Assembly: GCA_963920765.1 (NCBI GenBank)
Contig: OY987246.1
Location: 16,736,868-16,800,867 of the forward strand
DNA length: 64,000 bases
Direction of reading: 5' to 3'
DNA from: Ulota crispa
Lineage: Eukaryota; Streptophyta; Bryopsida; Orthotrichales; Orthotrichaceae
Shown here piece by piece: positions 1 through 10,609 of the stretch. Numbering within the stretch: position 1 is the stretch's first letter; every line of letters begins with the position of its first letter. The notes under the pieces were generated by a model, which made no database searches, was not told where the DNA came from, and saw only the letters and a list, made by a program, of their open reading frames with translations. Made by a program: the position numbers and the translations under genes.

Positions 1-771
1 TGGACTATTCCATGAAATACGGTATCTGAAATCTTGTACTCCTAAACATATATTTCAAACCAAGTTTTAATGACATAATTTTTTTTTATAGAATTTCCAT
101 TTTCAATTAAATTTCACATTTGAGAATCCCAATTTTCAACCTCATAACACTCAATAGTACTAATAAAGGCTGCCCTCCCTCCAAGAGAATGGTGTGGAAT
201 ATTTACACCATTTTTTAATTATACAAACACTGGATTGTATTTGTCAGAGAGTTTATGAAAAAGAGGCTGAGTTTAGTGCACATACACCAATGTGGAGGCC
301 TAACCATGTCAGAACAAAAAAAAAAAAAAAAAAAAACAATTTTTTTTTTTTTTTGTCGAGATGAAGTTCGTGGATGATACGCTACTGAATGTTATGCTTC
401 GGACAATCAGGCCTGTCAATTCTTAAGAATTTAGTATGGCTATGGACTTGGGACAGAACGTGAACCACCTCTTACTTGCATTCTGAAACACCCTGAAGCA
501 GTAGTGGATACCCTACACTGAAAGAGTTCCAAAGCAACAAAACACCCTAAAAGCCTGAAGAATGTTGAAACTTGTATCTTGTTATAAATTCTAAATGATT
601 CCGCTAGATCAACAGCCGCAATTCAGTTCTGTGAACTGGAATTCTGATAATCATGACGTGTCTATTGAAATTTATAATGTGAAGTACCTCCTGCAAAAAA
701 CAGTCCAAAAAAAAGGACTAGTACTTCAAAAATGAAGCGTAAAATAATGTTTTGAGAAAACTACTAATAAG

Positions 772-970
772 GAAAGAGAAATTTTACGGATACCCTTGAA
801 GTTTGAAGTTTGCAATATTTGTATAGATATCCCTGGTTTTTTGACAAATATCTTTGTGGTAATTTTTAAGCAATTGTTTGATGTGCTAGTCACTTCTTTT
901 TTGACCAATGTTGGATAAGGGAGTGCAATGGAACAAAACAGAAGCAACTTGCACACAAAGGAAGGAGGGT
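772..970 (+). mobile_element. Truncated Mutator-like MITE copy
   Basis: This is the left part of the same family as the copies at 46776-47093 and 63281-63603. Shared phrases include GATACCC-TTGAAGTTTG, GATATCCCTGG, ATTTTTAAGC and GACCAATGTTGGA with the spacing of the other copies. The right inverted terminus (TTGCAAACTTCAAGGGTATC) is absent, so it looks truncated after the middle. No flanking target duplication is seen. Confidence 0.6.
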
Positions 971-3639
971 TTGGAGTCTGGACCGAGCAACAAGATTAGA
1001 GCCGTGCAATAGGGTTTGTAGAAAATTTGAGCTCAAGCACCTCAAAAATCCCTTTACAACTTTAATCTAAGGTATTTGTTTTCATTTTACAAGGATAAAG
1101 TGACCTACATCCCAAAACGCAAGGAGATAAGGAAAAAATGGATAAAGTTGGATAGAATTGTCAACATGTGCACGTTCATTCAGAAACTATACTAACAGTA
1201 GTAAACTTTGGCTGTTTCATTCATTTTTCTGTATTTTTTTAGTGTTACGTTAGCTAGTGACAATTTGAAGTAAGATTTAACTTAGGCAATTTCTGGCCAA
1301 AAAAAAACCCTGCTTTAACCTGCCACGAGTCAAAATTGGCGTACGAGATTTGCTCCCTCAATTTCAACTAACCAATAGCCTATATTTTCTTTCAAAAGCC
1401 CACTCAATTTGTTCAACAATGTCAATTACAACTAGCCATAAATTTGACCATTCATGATTAATCTATTTGTGTTTTCAAACTTGTCTTAAATTTAGATACA
1501 AGCGGTTTATCCTATTATCATTGGGCCTTAATTCAAATATTAATTTAAAAATTTACAATACACCGAGAGTCATGATTATGATGTCATTTAAAAGATAATC
1601 AAATCAAGATTTTGTATCAAGTTCCAAATTCCTAAATAAGTGAAGTTTGAGTTAGTTATTAAGGTTTCAATGAGGTAAGATCAAGGTTTCGCTCAAATTT
1701 GAAATTGCCCTATCATCACTTCCTTATCACTTCTTTCAAGGTTTTTATTGTCATACATGATCATATTTTGTCATTTTCATTTTTGAACTTCTTCCTTTCT
1801 TTGACCTTTGTGGTCATCCATAAGTGCTATCTTAGTTGACAAATTTTAATTGGTTTTAGTATTTTGCAACTAACATTGCTATAACTAAGGCGTTGGGGCA
1901 ATAAATTGTATATTTAACTAAGGTCTTCATAGCTAATCCGCTATATCTTTTGCAAATTTTGGTCAAATGGAACAAAAAGTGCACTACTAGTAAAGGACTC
2001 TAAGACCTTTTTTATGATACTTGTAAATTTGGATTTGAAACTAAACCCTAAAATATATGAATTTTTGAAGATGGAGAAGTGATAAAAGGGGCGGAATGAT
2101 AATAGGGTAAACTACATGTAGTTACATTTCTTAAAAATAAGCAAAAGAATGGAGGACATAACACCAAGTTTAGTGCATCCATGGTAAAATTGGTATTTTG
2201 CCATTGCAATTGTATGCTAGGCTCATGATGTTTTTTTTATTTTTACAAAGCTATACTTTGTCTCATGTTCGTCCACGTTCCTCAAAACCCTTAACCCGTA
2301 AACGTTAGAAAGGCCCTTTGCAACCAGTACAATACATGGTATTTTTCTTGTATTTGGAATGGATCCACACCTCTACTACATTTAAGATCAACAAAGAAAT
2401 TGGAATATAGATAAACGCAGTTCTAGTGAACTATTTGAGATCCCAAGTTAAAATTTCTTATTGGTAGCAAATGCCAGATATATGGCAACGTATCTACTAT
2501 GCCCTCCTGACATTTAGGGGTTAGTATCCTTTGCAAAACTTGAAGATATTTGCTTAACCAGGTTTTTTTAGCTAGCATTAGTTATAAGGAAATTTCCTTG
2601 CGTTGAACTTTCACCGTAACAGTCACATTTTGATTAATTTCCATGACTTTTGTATACATACCAATTCTACTTCCTCCACTTGGCAATCAAAACCCACTTT
2701 CTCCAACAATCCAATGACAACCATTGCTCTAAACACCAATTCTCTTTACACATTGCTCCTGTGTTCATGTTCCCATACTTTGTTGAATCATAGTGCAGAG
2801 GACCACCAAATTACAAATACTTTTAACAAAAGATAACCTAATTGCATCATTCAAATGATTTCAGTCTAGACAAACCAAAACATTAGAAATTGTACTACCA
2901 AATCCTCTTTAATTTGAAATAAAATTTTAGGATAAAGTTTCCAGAATTTGAAATAATAGTCCACACACATACATATAGATGAACTGTCTATCCCTATCCA
3001 AAGAACACACAATGTCCAGATATGGGAATTCACCATAATGGTTGGTTTTGCCATTCTACCCCTTTAAAATATGAAAAAAAACATGAAAAATAGAAAAAGC
3101 TGCTTCTCATCACTAGTGCATAATGTTTTGGGATATCCATAATGTATGAAAGTATTGTCAGAATGTCGGCATAATGTAAGGAAGTGTCAGTGGAGGCTCA
3201 GATGCAGAGTTTTCGTGAAAGTTTCCAAAAGCTTACACTGTTTTCAATTGGTAAAATGAAAGAAAAATAATAATGGCAATACCCTGCACATGGCACAGCA
3301 CAAAAGCTTCCCATTATGAATTTATCTGTGGCTTTGTAATTTTTCTACATCATTATAAAGTGGCCATTTTTTTGATCTTATGTATATGGAGGCATCTCAA
3401 ATTCTTCACTTATTTTGCCTTGGGGATAAAAACACGTCTCTAGTGTTTGTAAATGTGGCAAAACATCCTCAAAAATTGTGCCCAATTTTTTTAGGGACTT
3501 GCTCAAGCAAAACCTCCATGTTGTTAACGGGGCATTTTGAGTTAAAGTTTGATGTTGTACATTGTCTATATGCCAAGCCTACCTAACTCATACATATTTT
3601 CTGCAAAATATAAGATGTTTTGAGAGTCGAATGCTTTTA

Positions 3640-4060
3640 GGAGGTGGATGCCTTTAGAATCTCCTACTTTAGACCAAAGGCAAGGTCTTACTGACATACA
3701 AGACCATGATAGAAGTGCGCTAGCATTAGGAAAAATATGGGGCCCCAATAAGGCCCTAAGTTTGGGGGTCCTTAGTCATGGGAACCTAATTCCCAATAAA
3801 ACCATGCACAAGTTGAGGTGGCATCATTGATGCCACCTCAGCTTTTTCAAAAATTTTATTAAAAAAAAAACTGTTTTATTTTTAAGATTTTTATTTTTAT
3901 TTTTAAGATTTTTTTAATTCAAATTTTCCGGCCATCAGCAAGCTGGTTCCCCACATCGGGAACCAAAAGAATGGGGGCTGCCAGTTCGTTTTTAAAGGCC
4001 TTCTGAAGGCCCCATAATCATCAAAAAGTTTTGATGATTAGTGCCAAATAAGCCTTCATC
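3640..4060. repeat. Hairpin-rich repeat with 14-bp perfect inverted arms
   Basis: A near-perfect palindrome lies at about 3814-3840: the arm TGAGGTGGCATCA is followed by its reverse complement TGATGCCACCTCA. It sits between GGGACC/GGGGCC-rich phrases that recur in inverted form (CATGGGAACCTAATTCCC; CATCGGGAACC). It is probably the remnant of a foldback or MITE-like element. No coding content is seen. Confidence 0.45.
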
Positions 4061-4700
4061 ATATTGCTTGTTTGTTTTTTTTCTAAATTTTGATTCGAGG
4101 CAATTTTTCCAAATGGCACATTTTCAATCTTTTACCATGTGTTCAACTTTTGTGCGCATTTATCTAAAAGGATGAACATCAACGTGCACGCAATGGTGGC
4201 AACATTCACAAAAATCTTGTGCCCACCTTGAGGTGTTGTGTTAACACACCTATGTGTTGCTTTAGCAAAAAATAATAATAAGACTACAAGTAAAATTGAA
4301 CATCATAGTGTTCGACTAAGGGAGTGCTATTTCATGAGCAGTGAGCCATGAGCAGGGAATATTGGTCAAATAATAATTCCACTTATAACCACGTACATAG
4401 GGCCCTGTAATTGTGCATTTTAAACTAACATCTCTTAAAAAAAACTCGTTATTTTTGTAATTATTTCAATGATTCTAAGTTGAGAATCTGTTCTTGTCCA
4501 CAAAATCTTGAATCCCCATTCATTGCTCACCATTTTACACTCACCAAATAGTGTCGTCTGCCCAAACTAATGAAAAACTTTGAAAGAGCCTGGATCGGTG
4601 GAGATGTTCTTATGGCGTAAGATATTTGCTTGCTGTCTGCCAGGGCGCCAACGTTCGTGCTCTGATGTTGGTGAGACCCAGGTGATATAAGTATGATGCG

Positions 4701-4874
4701 GGTATCAACTTGGTATAAACGTGGTATCAACTTGGTATAAACGTGTATCAACTTGGTATCAACGTGGTATCAACTTGGTATAAACGTGGTATCAACCTGG
4801 TATCAACCTGGTATCAACTTGGTATAAACGTGGTATCAACCTGGTATCAACTTGGTATCAAACTCGTATCAAGC
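4701..4874 (+). repeat. 12-bp tandem array, GTATMAACNTGG units
   Basis: About fourteen head-to-tail units alternate between GTATCAACTTG, GTATAAACGTG and GTATCAACCTG variants. Because the unit is a multiple of 3, both strands stay open and produce artificial repetitive peptides (YQLGIN-type on one strand). The unit order suggests higher-order duplication of 24- and 36-bp blocks. No gene is inferred from the open frames. Confidence 0.9.
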
Positions 4875-5767
4875 CGAACCAGGCTGCTCAAGCAGTCTTT
4901 TCTTGAAGTGAACCGTAGCTGCAGTCCTTTCCGAAAATGCTCTTTTCTGCATCAAAATTCCTTACGACACTTGCAATCCAGTGATCGATCGACAGCTGAG
5001 GATGCACTCGCCAAACTCTCATGCCTACAACTCTCAAACGGTAAGAAAATAAATAAATCTTGATACTATTAATCATAGCTCTCAAGTTTTTCAAATCATT
5101 TGTTCATTATTTCGTAAAACCTCATTTAGTTCAGTAAAATTTTAGTATTTTCTTGCTCGTTAATACAGCTTATTGAGATCCAGAGTTTAGATCCGTAATT
5201 CCGAGTTTCGGCACGAATTTTGATTTCCAAAGCCTATCCTGAATGATGCTTTTGAAAGGCTAACGGCATTTTTTTGTTTTTGCATTGGATATCCACGAGT
5301 CGTTATTAGGGTTAGCGATGTGGAGAAGAGCGAGGTTTCTTGATTTAAGAAGTTGAAATCTTAATCTCCAAAATATTGTTTAGTGTTTGACATGAGGAGA
5401 TAATTGACGTGGTTCGAAATGCGAAGTAGAACATAGTTTGTGTTCTTGTTTTTTGTTTGTTTTTGAGACAGTGAAATTAATGTGATGTGGTGCTTTGGAT
5501 GCCTTGAGAGCTTGTAGTTTGAAATATTTGAGCTAACCTCTTCGCGGTTTTTATCGATACAACCTTTTTTTTTATGTGTCCATGTGGCATAGTTTGTTGA
5601 ACAAATTGTTCATTTGTTCATTTGTTCAATTAAAATTGTTCTTAGGAGCAGAGTTTTACTTCTTCTGATTATGGCCGTTGTGGCAAAGTATGAGTAGTTA
5701 TCTCAGTGGAGAGCCCTGGAATTGAGAAGTTAACTGAAGCTGGTGAAACTTCTTTCACATACGAGTT

Positions 5768-6129
5768 TTAAATATCTTCTTCTGAAGATCTTCCAAATAT
5801 GTCCGGTTCTTGATTTGGCGTATTTTTTTCATTGGAACTGACTACTTTTGCCTCAACAAGTTGCTGAGCGTTCAAAGTTAAAATAGAAATTTGCGACAGT
5901 AATGTCAAATACACATGCGAGATGATTAATCCTTGATTCGGATACTGGCTAAGCAATCGAAGAGCTTCAGCAACTGATCCAGAAATTGCATAGTGTCTTC
6001 GCAGGTCACGAGCATGGCACTAATCCTAGTACTCTCGTCATTGGCTGAGTCCTGTGCATTTTCAACTGCCCTTTGGCGCGAGCACCATGGCCAAGATTGC
6101 ACAATTTCATAAGGATTCTCATCATTCAT
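5768..6129 (-). pseudogene. Frame-broken coding-like fragment, unknown protein
   Basis: Two overlapping minus-strand open frames (6129-5926 and 5956-5768) read like one protein broken by a frame change near 5935-5950. The first ends ...DQLLKLFDCLAS and the second continues SQYPNQGLIISHVYLTLLSQ. Composition is normal for a soluble helical protein, with even use of charged residues, unlike the surrounding AT-rich noise. I do not recognise the family. The second part ends at a stop after EPDIFGRSSEEDI. It may be an exon pair with a tiny intron, or a decayed gene. Confidence that it was once coding is moderate. Confidence 0.35.
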
Positions 6130-6539
6130 TGGTAGATTGGCTGACTGCCATTCTCTCCTTCATTACAACATCCATTGTGTTCTTGCACATCCTCATCAAG
6201 GGAGAGTGGTAATAAAGAGGACGTTAGCGCCTTTATAATCAATACCACAGGTCAGTAAGATCAAACCCTAGGAAACTCCTCTTCTATTAGGCTTGTAGCA
6301 AGAAAGTCTGCACAGACGCTCTGACCTAAGCTTAGACCCTATTAGCTTCAATTTGTAGAGTTTGTGATTTATGAGAGTGCTCTAAAGCGATACTTAACCT
6401 TCCAGTGTTATCAATGTTGTTGGCAATTACTGAATGATTCACTATTGTCTCTTTGCAATGACATTTTAGAGTATCCTGCACTGTTTAGAACATCTCTAAA
6501 ACCTTCAAACCATGTCATGGTGATAAAGTTGGTGAAATA

Positions 6540-6958
6540 CTCCCTCTGTCCATTATAAAGCTCCAAAAAGCTTCCTTGCAAAGGATTAACTGTGTTTTTA
6601 GTCTTTGCGCAAGTGACACATGTATTCTAGATTCAATATACCATCTATCAAATGTATGTAAAACCTCCAGTTTTGATGTTGTCGTTTAGGCACCCAAATT
6701 TCATGCAAAAAGTACCATATTTGTGCATGTTGTTAGCTCCTCATTAGTGATGATTTAAAGATTAGTAGAAACAACGATACCTCATATGGGCAAGGCCAAG
6801 CTCGTTAGGAGAGGAATGCTCCCTAATTGCTTAACTTGCCCTCGTGAGATCATTGAACATGGCAAACGCTTTCTGAGCGTTTGAAAGTAGCAAAACGGAG
6901 CTTTTTAGTGGGAGAAGAACTATGCGTAATTTGGACCTTTATAATGGGACAGAGGGAG
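6540..6958. mobile_element. Stowaway-type MITE (Tc1/mariner)
   Basis: The left end CTCCCTCTGTCCATTATAAA and the right end TTTATAATGGGACAGAGGGAG are inverted, and a TA dinucleotide borders both sides (6538-6539 and 6959-6960). CTCCCTCYGTCC with a TA target duplication is the hallmark terminus of plant Stowaway MITEs. Inner arms also pair (GCTCCAAAAAGCTT near 6561 with GGAGCTTTTTAG near 6898). At 419 bp it carries no transposase. It lies directly upstream of the centrin-like gene, and an ATG at 6922 inside the element is in frame with that gene. Confidence 0.85.
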
Positions 6959-7041
6959 TAGTTGGAACTCAGGCGGTAAGACTAAAAAGTGTGAGTATAA
7001 CAGGGCTCCAGAAAGTTCTTAGTGCTGCGAAGAATTCAAAA

Positions 7042-10000
7042 ATGCTGGATGAAATGCCAACCGCGTACATGGAACCCATGAGACAACACGGCCTGCAAGG
7101 TCTTAGCAGAAGAGGTTCATGGAATCCCGTTTCTTCACCTTCTTCACCTCTCTCAAGAGTTGCCCCTCCTACCCCCACGGGCTCGCGTCTGGGAGCTTAC
7201 ACCATGCCATTGTATGTCAGTGCAAGCCCCAGGACATTTCGGAAAAATAGTGAGTTTTTTGACATCAGTGACACCGACAAGCATGAGATCAGGCTGGCAT
7301 TTGAGCTGTTTGATACCCGCAAAGTTGGCAGACTTGGCTACCGAGACCTGAAGGTAAACATTGTGGCTATCCTTGCTGATGTGTGTTGTTGAAGGTGGAG
7401 GTTTCTAATTGCATCGCTTACAGAGTCAAGTGCAGTGTTGTCTTGTTGGACAAATTTTGGGGTCTGGTAGTTGTGTTGTATGTTTGACGTTCAATGTTGC
7501 ACATGACAAATGTCAAGTATGTGTGATATTTTTGTCTAATAAGTCCATGTTTAACAAGTAAGATAATTTGAAAATTTACTTTAAATACGACTCAAAATTT
7601 AGAATCTAATAAATGTTTAGTAAATTGAGATACTTCAATAAAATGAAATGTTAATATGTCAAGATTGGAAATAGAAAGTGCCTTATTTAAAAATCAACTT
7701 TAAAATTGACTTACTAGATAGACGGAGGAGCTCTTGTATCTATGACATCATGTTTGTCAATTTGTTGTCATGTTGGGGAAGACAACACTGGTCAAGTGTG
7801 ATTATTGAGAGATGTACAGAATTATGGAGAGAATTTGGGTGCAAGAGTCCAATATGTTGAGAACAAAATTTCGTCGCTATGCATGCAGTTCCAAAGTCAA
7901 GAGTGTGCAGCACTATATTAACCGTAGACAACCCCAAATTTTATTCAAGTCTAAGTGGCTATAAACATTTAGCCGAGTTATGCTACCTCCGCTTGTTAAT
8001 TGAGGGTCGACCAAGTGTATAAGTGGATGAGTTGTTGATAATAATGAGTTAGAATAGGAGAAGGAATGATGTCCCTAGAAATCTCGGTATCATTTACTTT
8101 TCTCATAGTTGTGCACATTTTTATTTTCCTTGAACTGTAGGACAGACATTGAACTATAAAAGGCGTTATGAATATAATACAGTGGGTTTTCCAGACCTTT
8201 GTGTAACTAGCAAGGCGGTGTTTAATGTTCCACATAAAGCACAAGAGAGCTCTAAATCATTTATGTTCTATAATTTACTCACTGTGGGTCCATAAGATAT
8301 CTTCTAATCATGTGTCATCTTTAGTTGATGTAACTTGAGGTTTGAAGTGATGTTATTGTTTTTAGAGTATGATGGTACGGGCTCACATAGACTGCTTGCA
8401 GCCATTGGGATAGTTTGAGTTGACACAATCTAAGGGCTTTTTTGTGTGAGAATCCTTTTTTGATGTCTACACGAAAGATCAAGGAAAGCGGAAATCTGGA
8501 TGCAGGTGGCAATGAGAGCTTTGGAATGTGATGTGAAGAAGGCGGAAGTGTTAACCTTGATGCAAAAGTACTCCAAAGACGACAACTTTGAGATTGGCTC
8601 TAACGAGTTTATGCAAATAAGTGAGCCTTCACAAACTTTGAAATAATAAAAATAATTAGGAATGATAAGAGCATGCAATCAGGAAGATTCAATAAAGCTG
8701 TGGCAAATTAAAGCACAATCTGCAAACTACAAAAATAAAACAAAGAATTTCATTAGAGGGAAAAATGGAAGATACACCAACTAATCTTGTTCAAAAGGCT
8801 TTCATTTTTGCGTGTACTAACCAAATATATCTGGTCATGAAAGTGATGAGAAAGTACAAGGAGAAAGACCCAGAGGTGGACATTGGCAAAGTGTACGCAG
8901 TATTTGATGAGGAAGGCAAGGGCAGAATATCGGTAAGTATGAACGTTAAATATCTAGTAACTTATAGCATATAAGCCAACTAGGGTCTTGTATTGGCATT
9001 ACAATTTTAGTTTACAGGTATTGATTTATGCAAAACCAGATCACACTTACAATGAATTTGGCATCGCATGCAATACATACGACACTTTGGACTTAAAAAC
9101 CTTATGACACATCCAATGAACCGAAGGTCCAATTCACTTGGTAATATCAAGTAGGGCTTCCTTGCCACACTTCTTCTATGCTATCTTTGGCCTTGAGAAA
9201 CTTGTTGACTATTTATCTTCTACGGTAAAACAGTAGTTAACAACTTTATCAAGTCAGACTAAAGTTAGGAGAAGCCCAATGTCATTTGCCCTTAGTTAGG
9301 GTTGACAACTGGGTTGCAGTAAGTTTTGCGAAGCACCCTTATAATCACCAAGAAGAACATTGCACCAACTTCCTGGTTTATCCTTAGAAAGCATCTAATG
9401 TTGCGTGTAAAGCATGAGCAGATAAGGAACATAAGGAGAGTGGCTAGGGACCTCGGTGAAGTGTTTACAGATGAGCAGCTCGAGGCCATGATCAGTGAAT
9501 GTAAGTCCTCTGAATCACTACTTATGGAATCTTCTGAATGTGACCTTTGAACTAGAGTCGCTTCAAAATTTCGCATTAAGAAATCATCGCAAAAGGCTTA
9601 CCACTTTTGTTTTGGAGCTGTTTTGAAGCTCTAGAGCAAAATCACCGACACAACTTTCAGATAGCTCTGAGTTGGTTCTAAAGCGTCCAATCTCGTTTTT
9701 ATTAACTGGCGGATTTTCAGCAAAGTTGGCAGAACTGAACACCGCTCAACTAATTAGTTTTTAAACTTTTGGATTTCTCGGTACTTGAAAGTCATAATTT
9801 TCATATGTTAGGCACTTGAATGTCACTTTGCGTAACGTTGTTAAGCAACCAGGCTAGGGTGTCTTTTGAGAAACGTTCTACCCAAGCAAGGCAAAGCTTC
9901 TCCAATCTGTGTCCTTGCTTCTTTGTCCTGGCCACTGCCTGCTTAATTATTACCATGTCCCTCCTTTCACCTAGCCCCCCCCCCCCCCCCCCCCCCATGC

Positions 10001-10609
10001 TTAATCTCCGTCGCATTTGTTTTAATAAATGGTAAAAAATATCACGCACGGCCTGTTCGTAGTTGAGGAGCAAATCTGATGTGCTCAGCAATCTTACGTA
10101 AAACATTCCATTTTAATTAATTTGACCTTTATTTCCGGCCTCCACACGACCACACTAGGTAAATCTTGCATCATATGTCTGATGTATTTACGTAGTCAAA
10201 ACTTTAGATACTGAGCATCTTGGCTATGGGGTGTGGATGCAGTTGACAAGGACGGGGATGGTGAAGGTAATGCAGCCACTCTTATTACTGATTTCTGCAC
10301 ATAATCGAATCGCTGTAACAAAACAGGAACCTGGTCAACTTGCAAGTGTGTCTTTTCAAATTTTAAAAAATAAATCCTGAGCACAGAATTGTATTAAGAT
10401 TTAATGCAGTCTAACTTGCAGGAGCTGTAATTCGTGGATTGGAAAAGAACTGACTCTGGTGATCTTCACAAAATCTGATGAAGTAGACGGCAGGATATTC
10501 GAGACTCAACCAGCTGACATACATATGGCCTCTTTCATTTATTGTTGAATGTGCAGTCACTCGGGATGAGTTCTACAGCATTATGAGAAGGCACGAGGGT
10601 CAAGAGTGA
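7042..10609 (+). CDS. Centrin-like EF-hand protein, six exons
   Basis: Centrins are four-EF-hand calcium-binding proteins of basal bodies, mitotic poles, and nuclear pore and DNA repair complexes. Exons: 7042-7353, 8506-8620, 8844-8932, 9422-9500, 10243-10266 (24 nt) and 10557-10609, all joined by GT-AG introns with consistent phases. The model gives 223 residues from ATG 7042; ATGs at 7054 and 7069 are alternatives. The core aligns throughout with centrin: DTDKHEIRLAFELFD, then VAMRALECDVKKAEV, then MMRKYKEKDPEVDIGKVYAVFDE, then RRVARDLGEVFTDEQLEAMI, then FDKDGDGEVTRDEFYSIMRR. Only EF-hand 4 (DKDGDGEVTRDE) has a full calcium loop. Loops 1 (DTRKVGRLGYRD) and 3 (DEEGKGRISIRN) lack key acidic residues, and loop 2 (around SKDDNFEIGSNE) is also degenerate. 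A Ser/Pro-rich N-terminal extension of about 55-60 residues replaces the usual short basic tail. It is a divergent centrin rather than calmodulin, judged by the VAMRALE and RVAxDLGE signatures. Confidence 0.85.
9975..9996 (+). repeat. Poly-C tract of 22 in centrin intron 4
   Basis: An uninterrupted run of 22 C lies in the intron between centrin exons 4 and 5. Length is likely variable between individuals or uncertain in assembly. It can form G-runs on the opposite strand. Confidence 0.95.

Larger units (their letters stand above)
1..4690. other. Gene-poor AT-rich stretch
   Basis: No coding region with a recognisable protein family or a coherent exon chain is visible. The open frames are short and their translations are low-complexity. 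The stretch holds a poly-A/poly-T tract at about 317-354, a truncated MITE copy at 772-970 and a hairpin-rich repeat around 3640-4060 (listed separately). The rest is featureless AT-rich DNA to my eye. Confidence 0.6.

Noticed and set aside
2281-2330. TTAACCCGTAAACG resembling a TTAA-element tip
   Set aside because: The tip has a mismatch in the invariant CCCCTAAA part and no partner terminus was found.
4743-5063. Plus-strand open frame with repeated YQLGIN/TWYQLG peptide
   Set aside because: It is produced by the 12-bp tandem array, whose period is a multiple of three. There is no homology and no splice context.
7354-8505. Several open frames between centrin exons 1 and 2
   Set aside because: They lie in an intron whose borders are fixed by the centrin alignment. 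The peptides are featureless.
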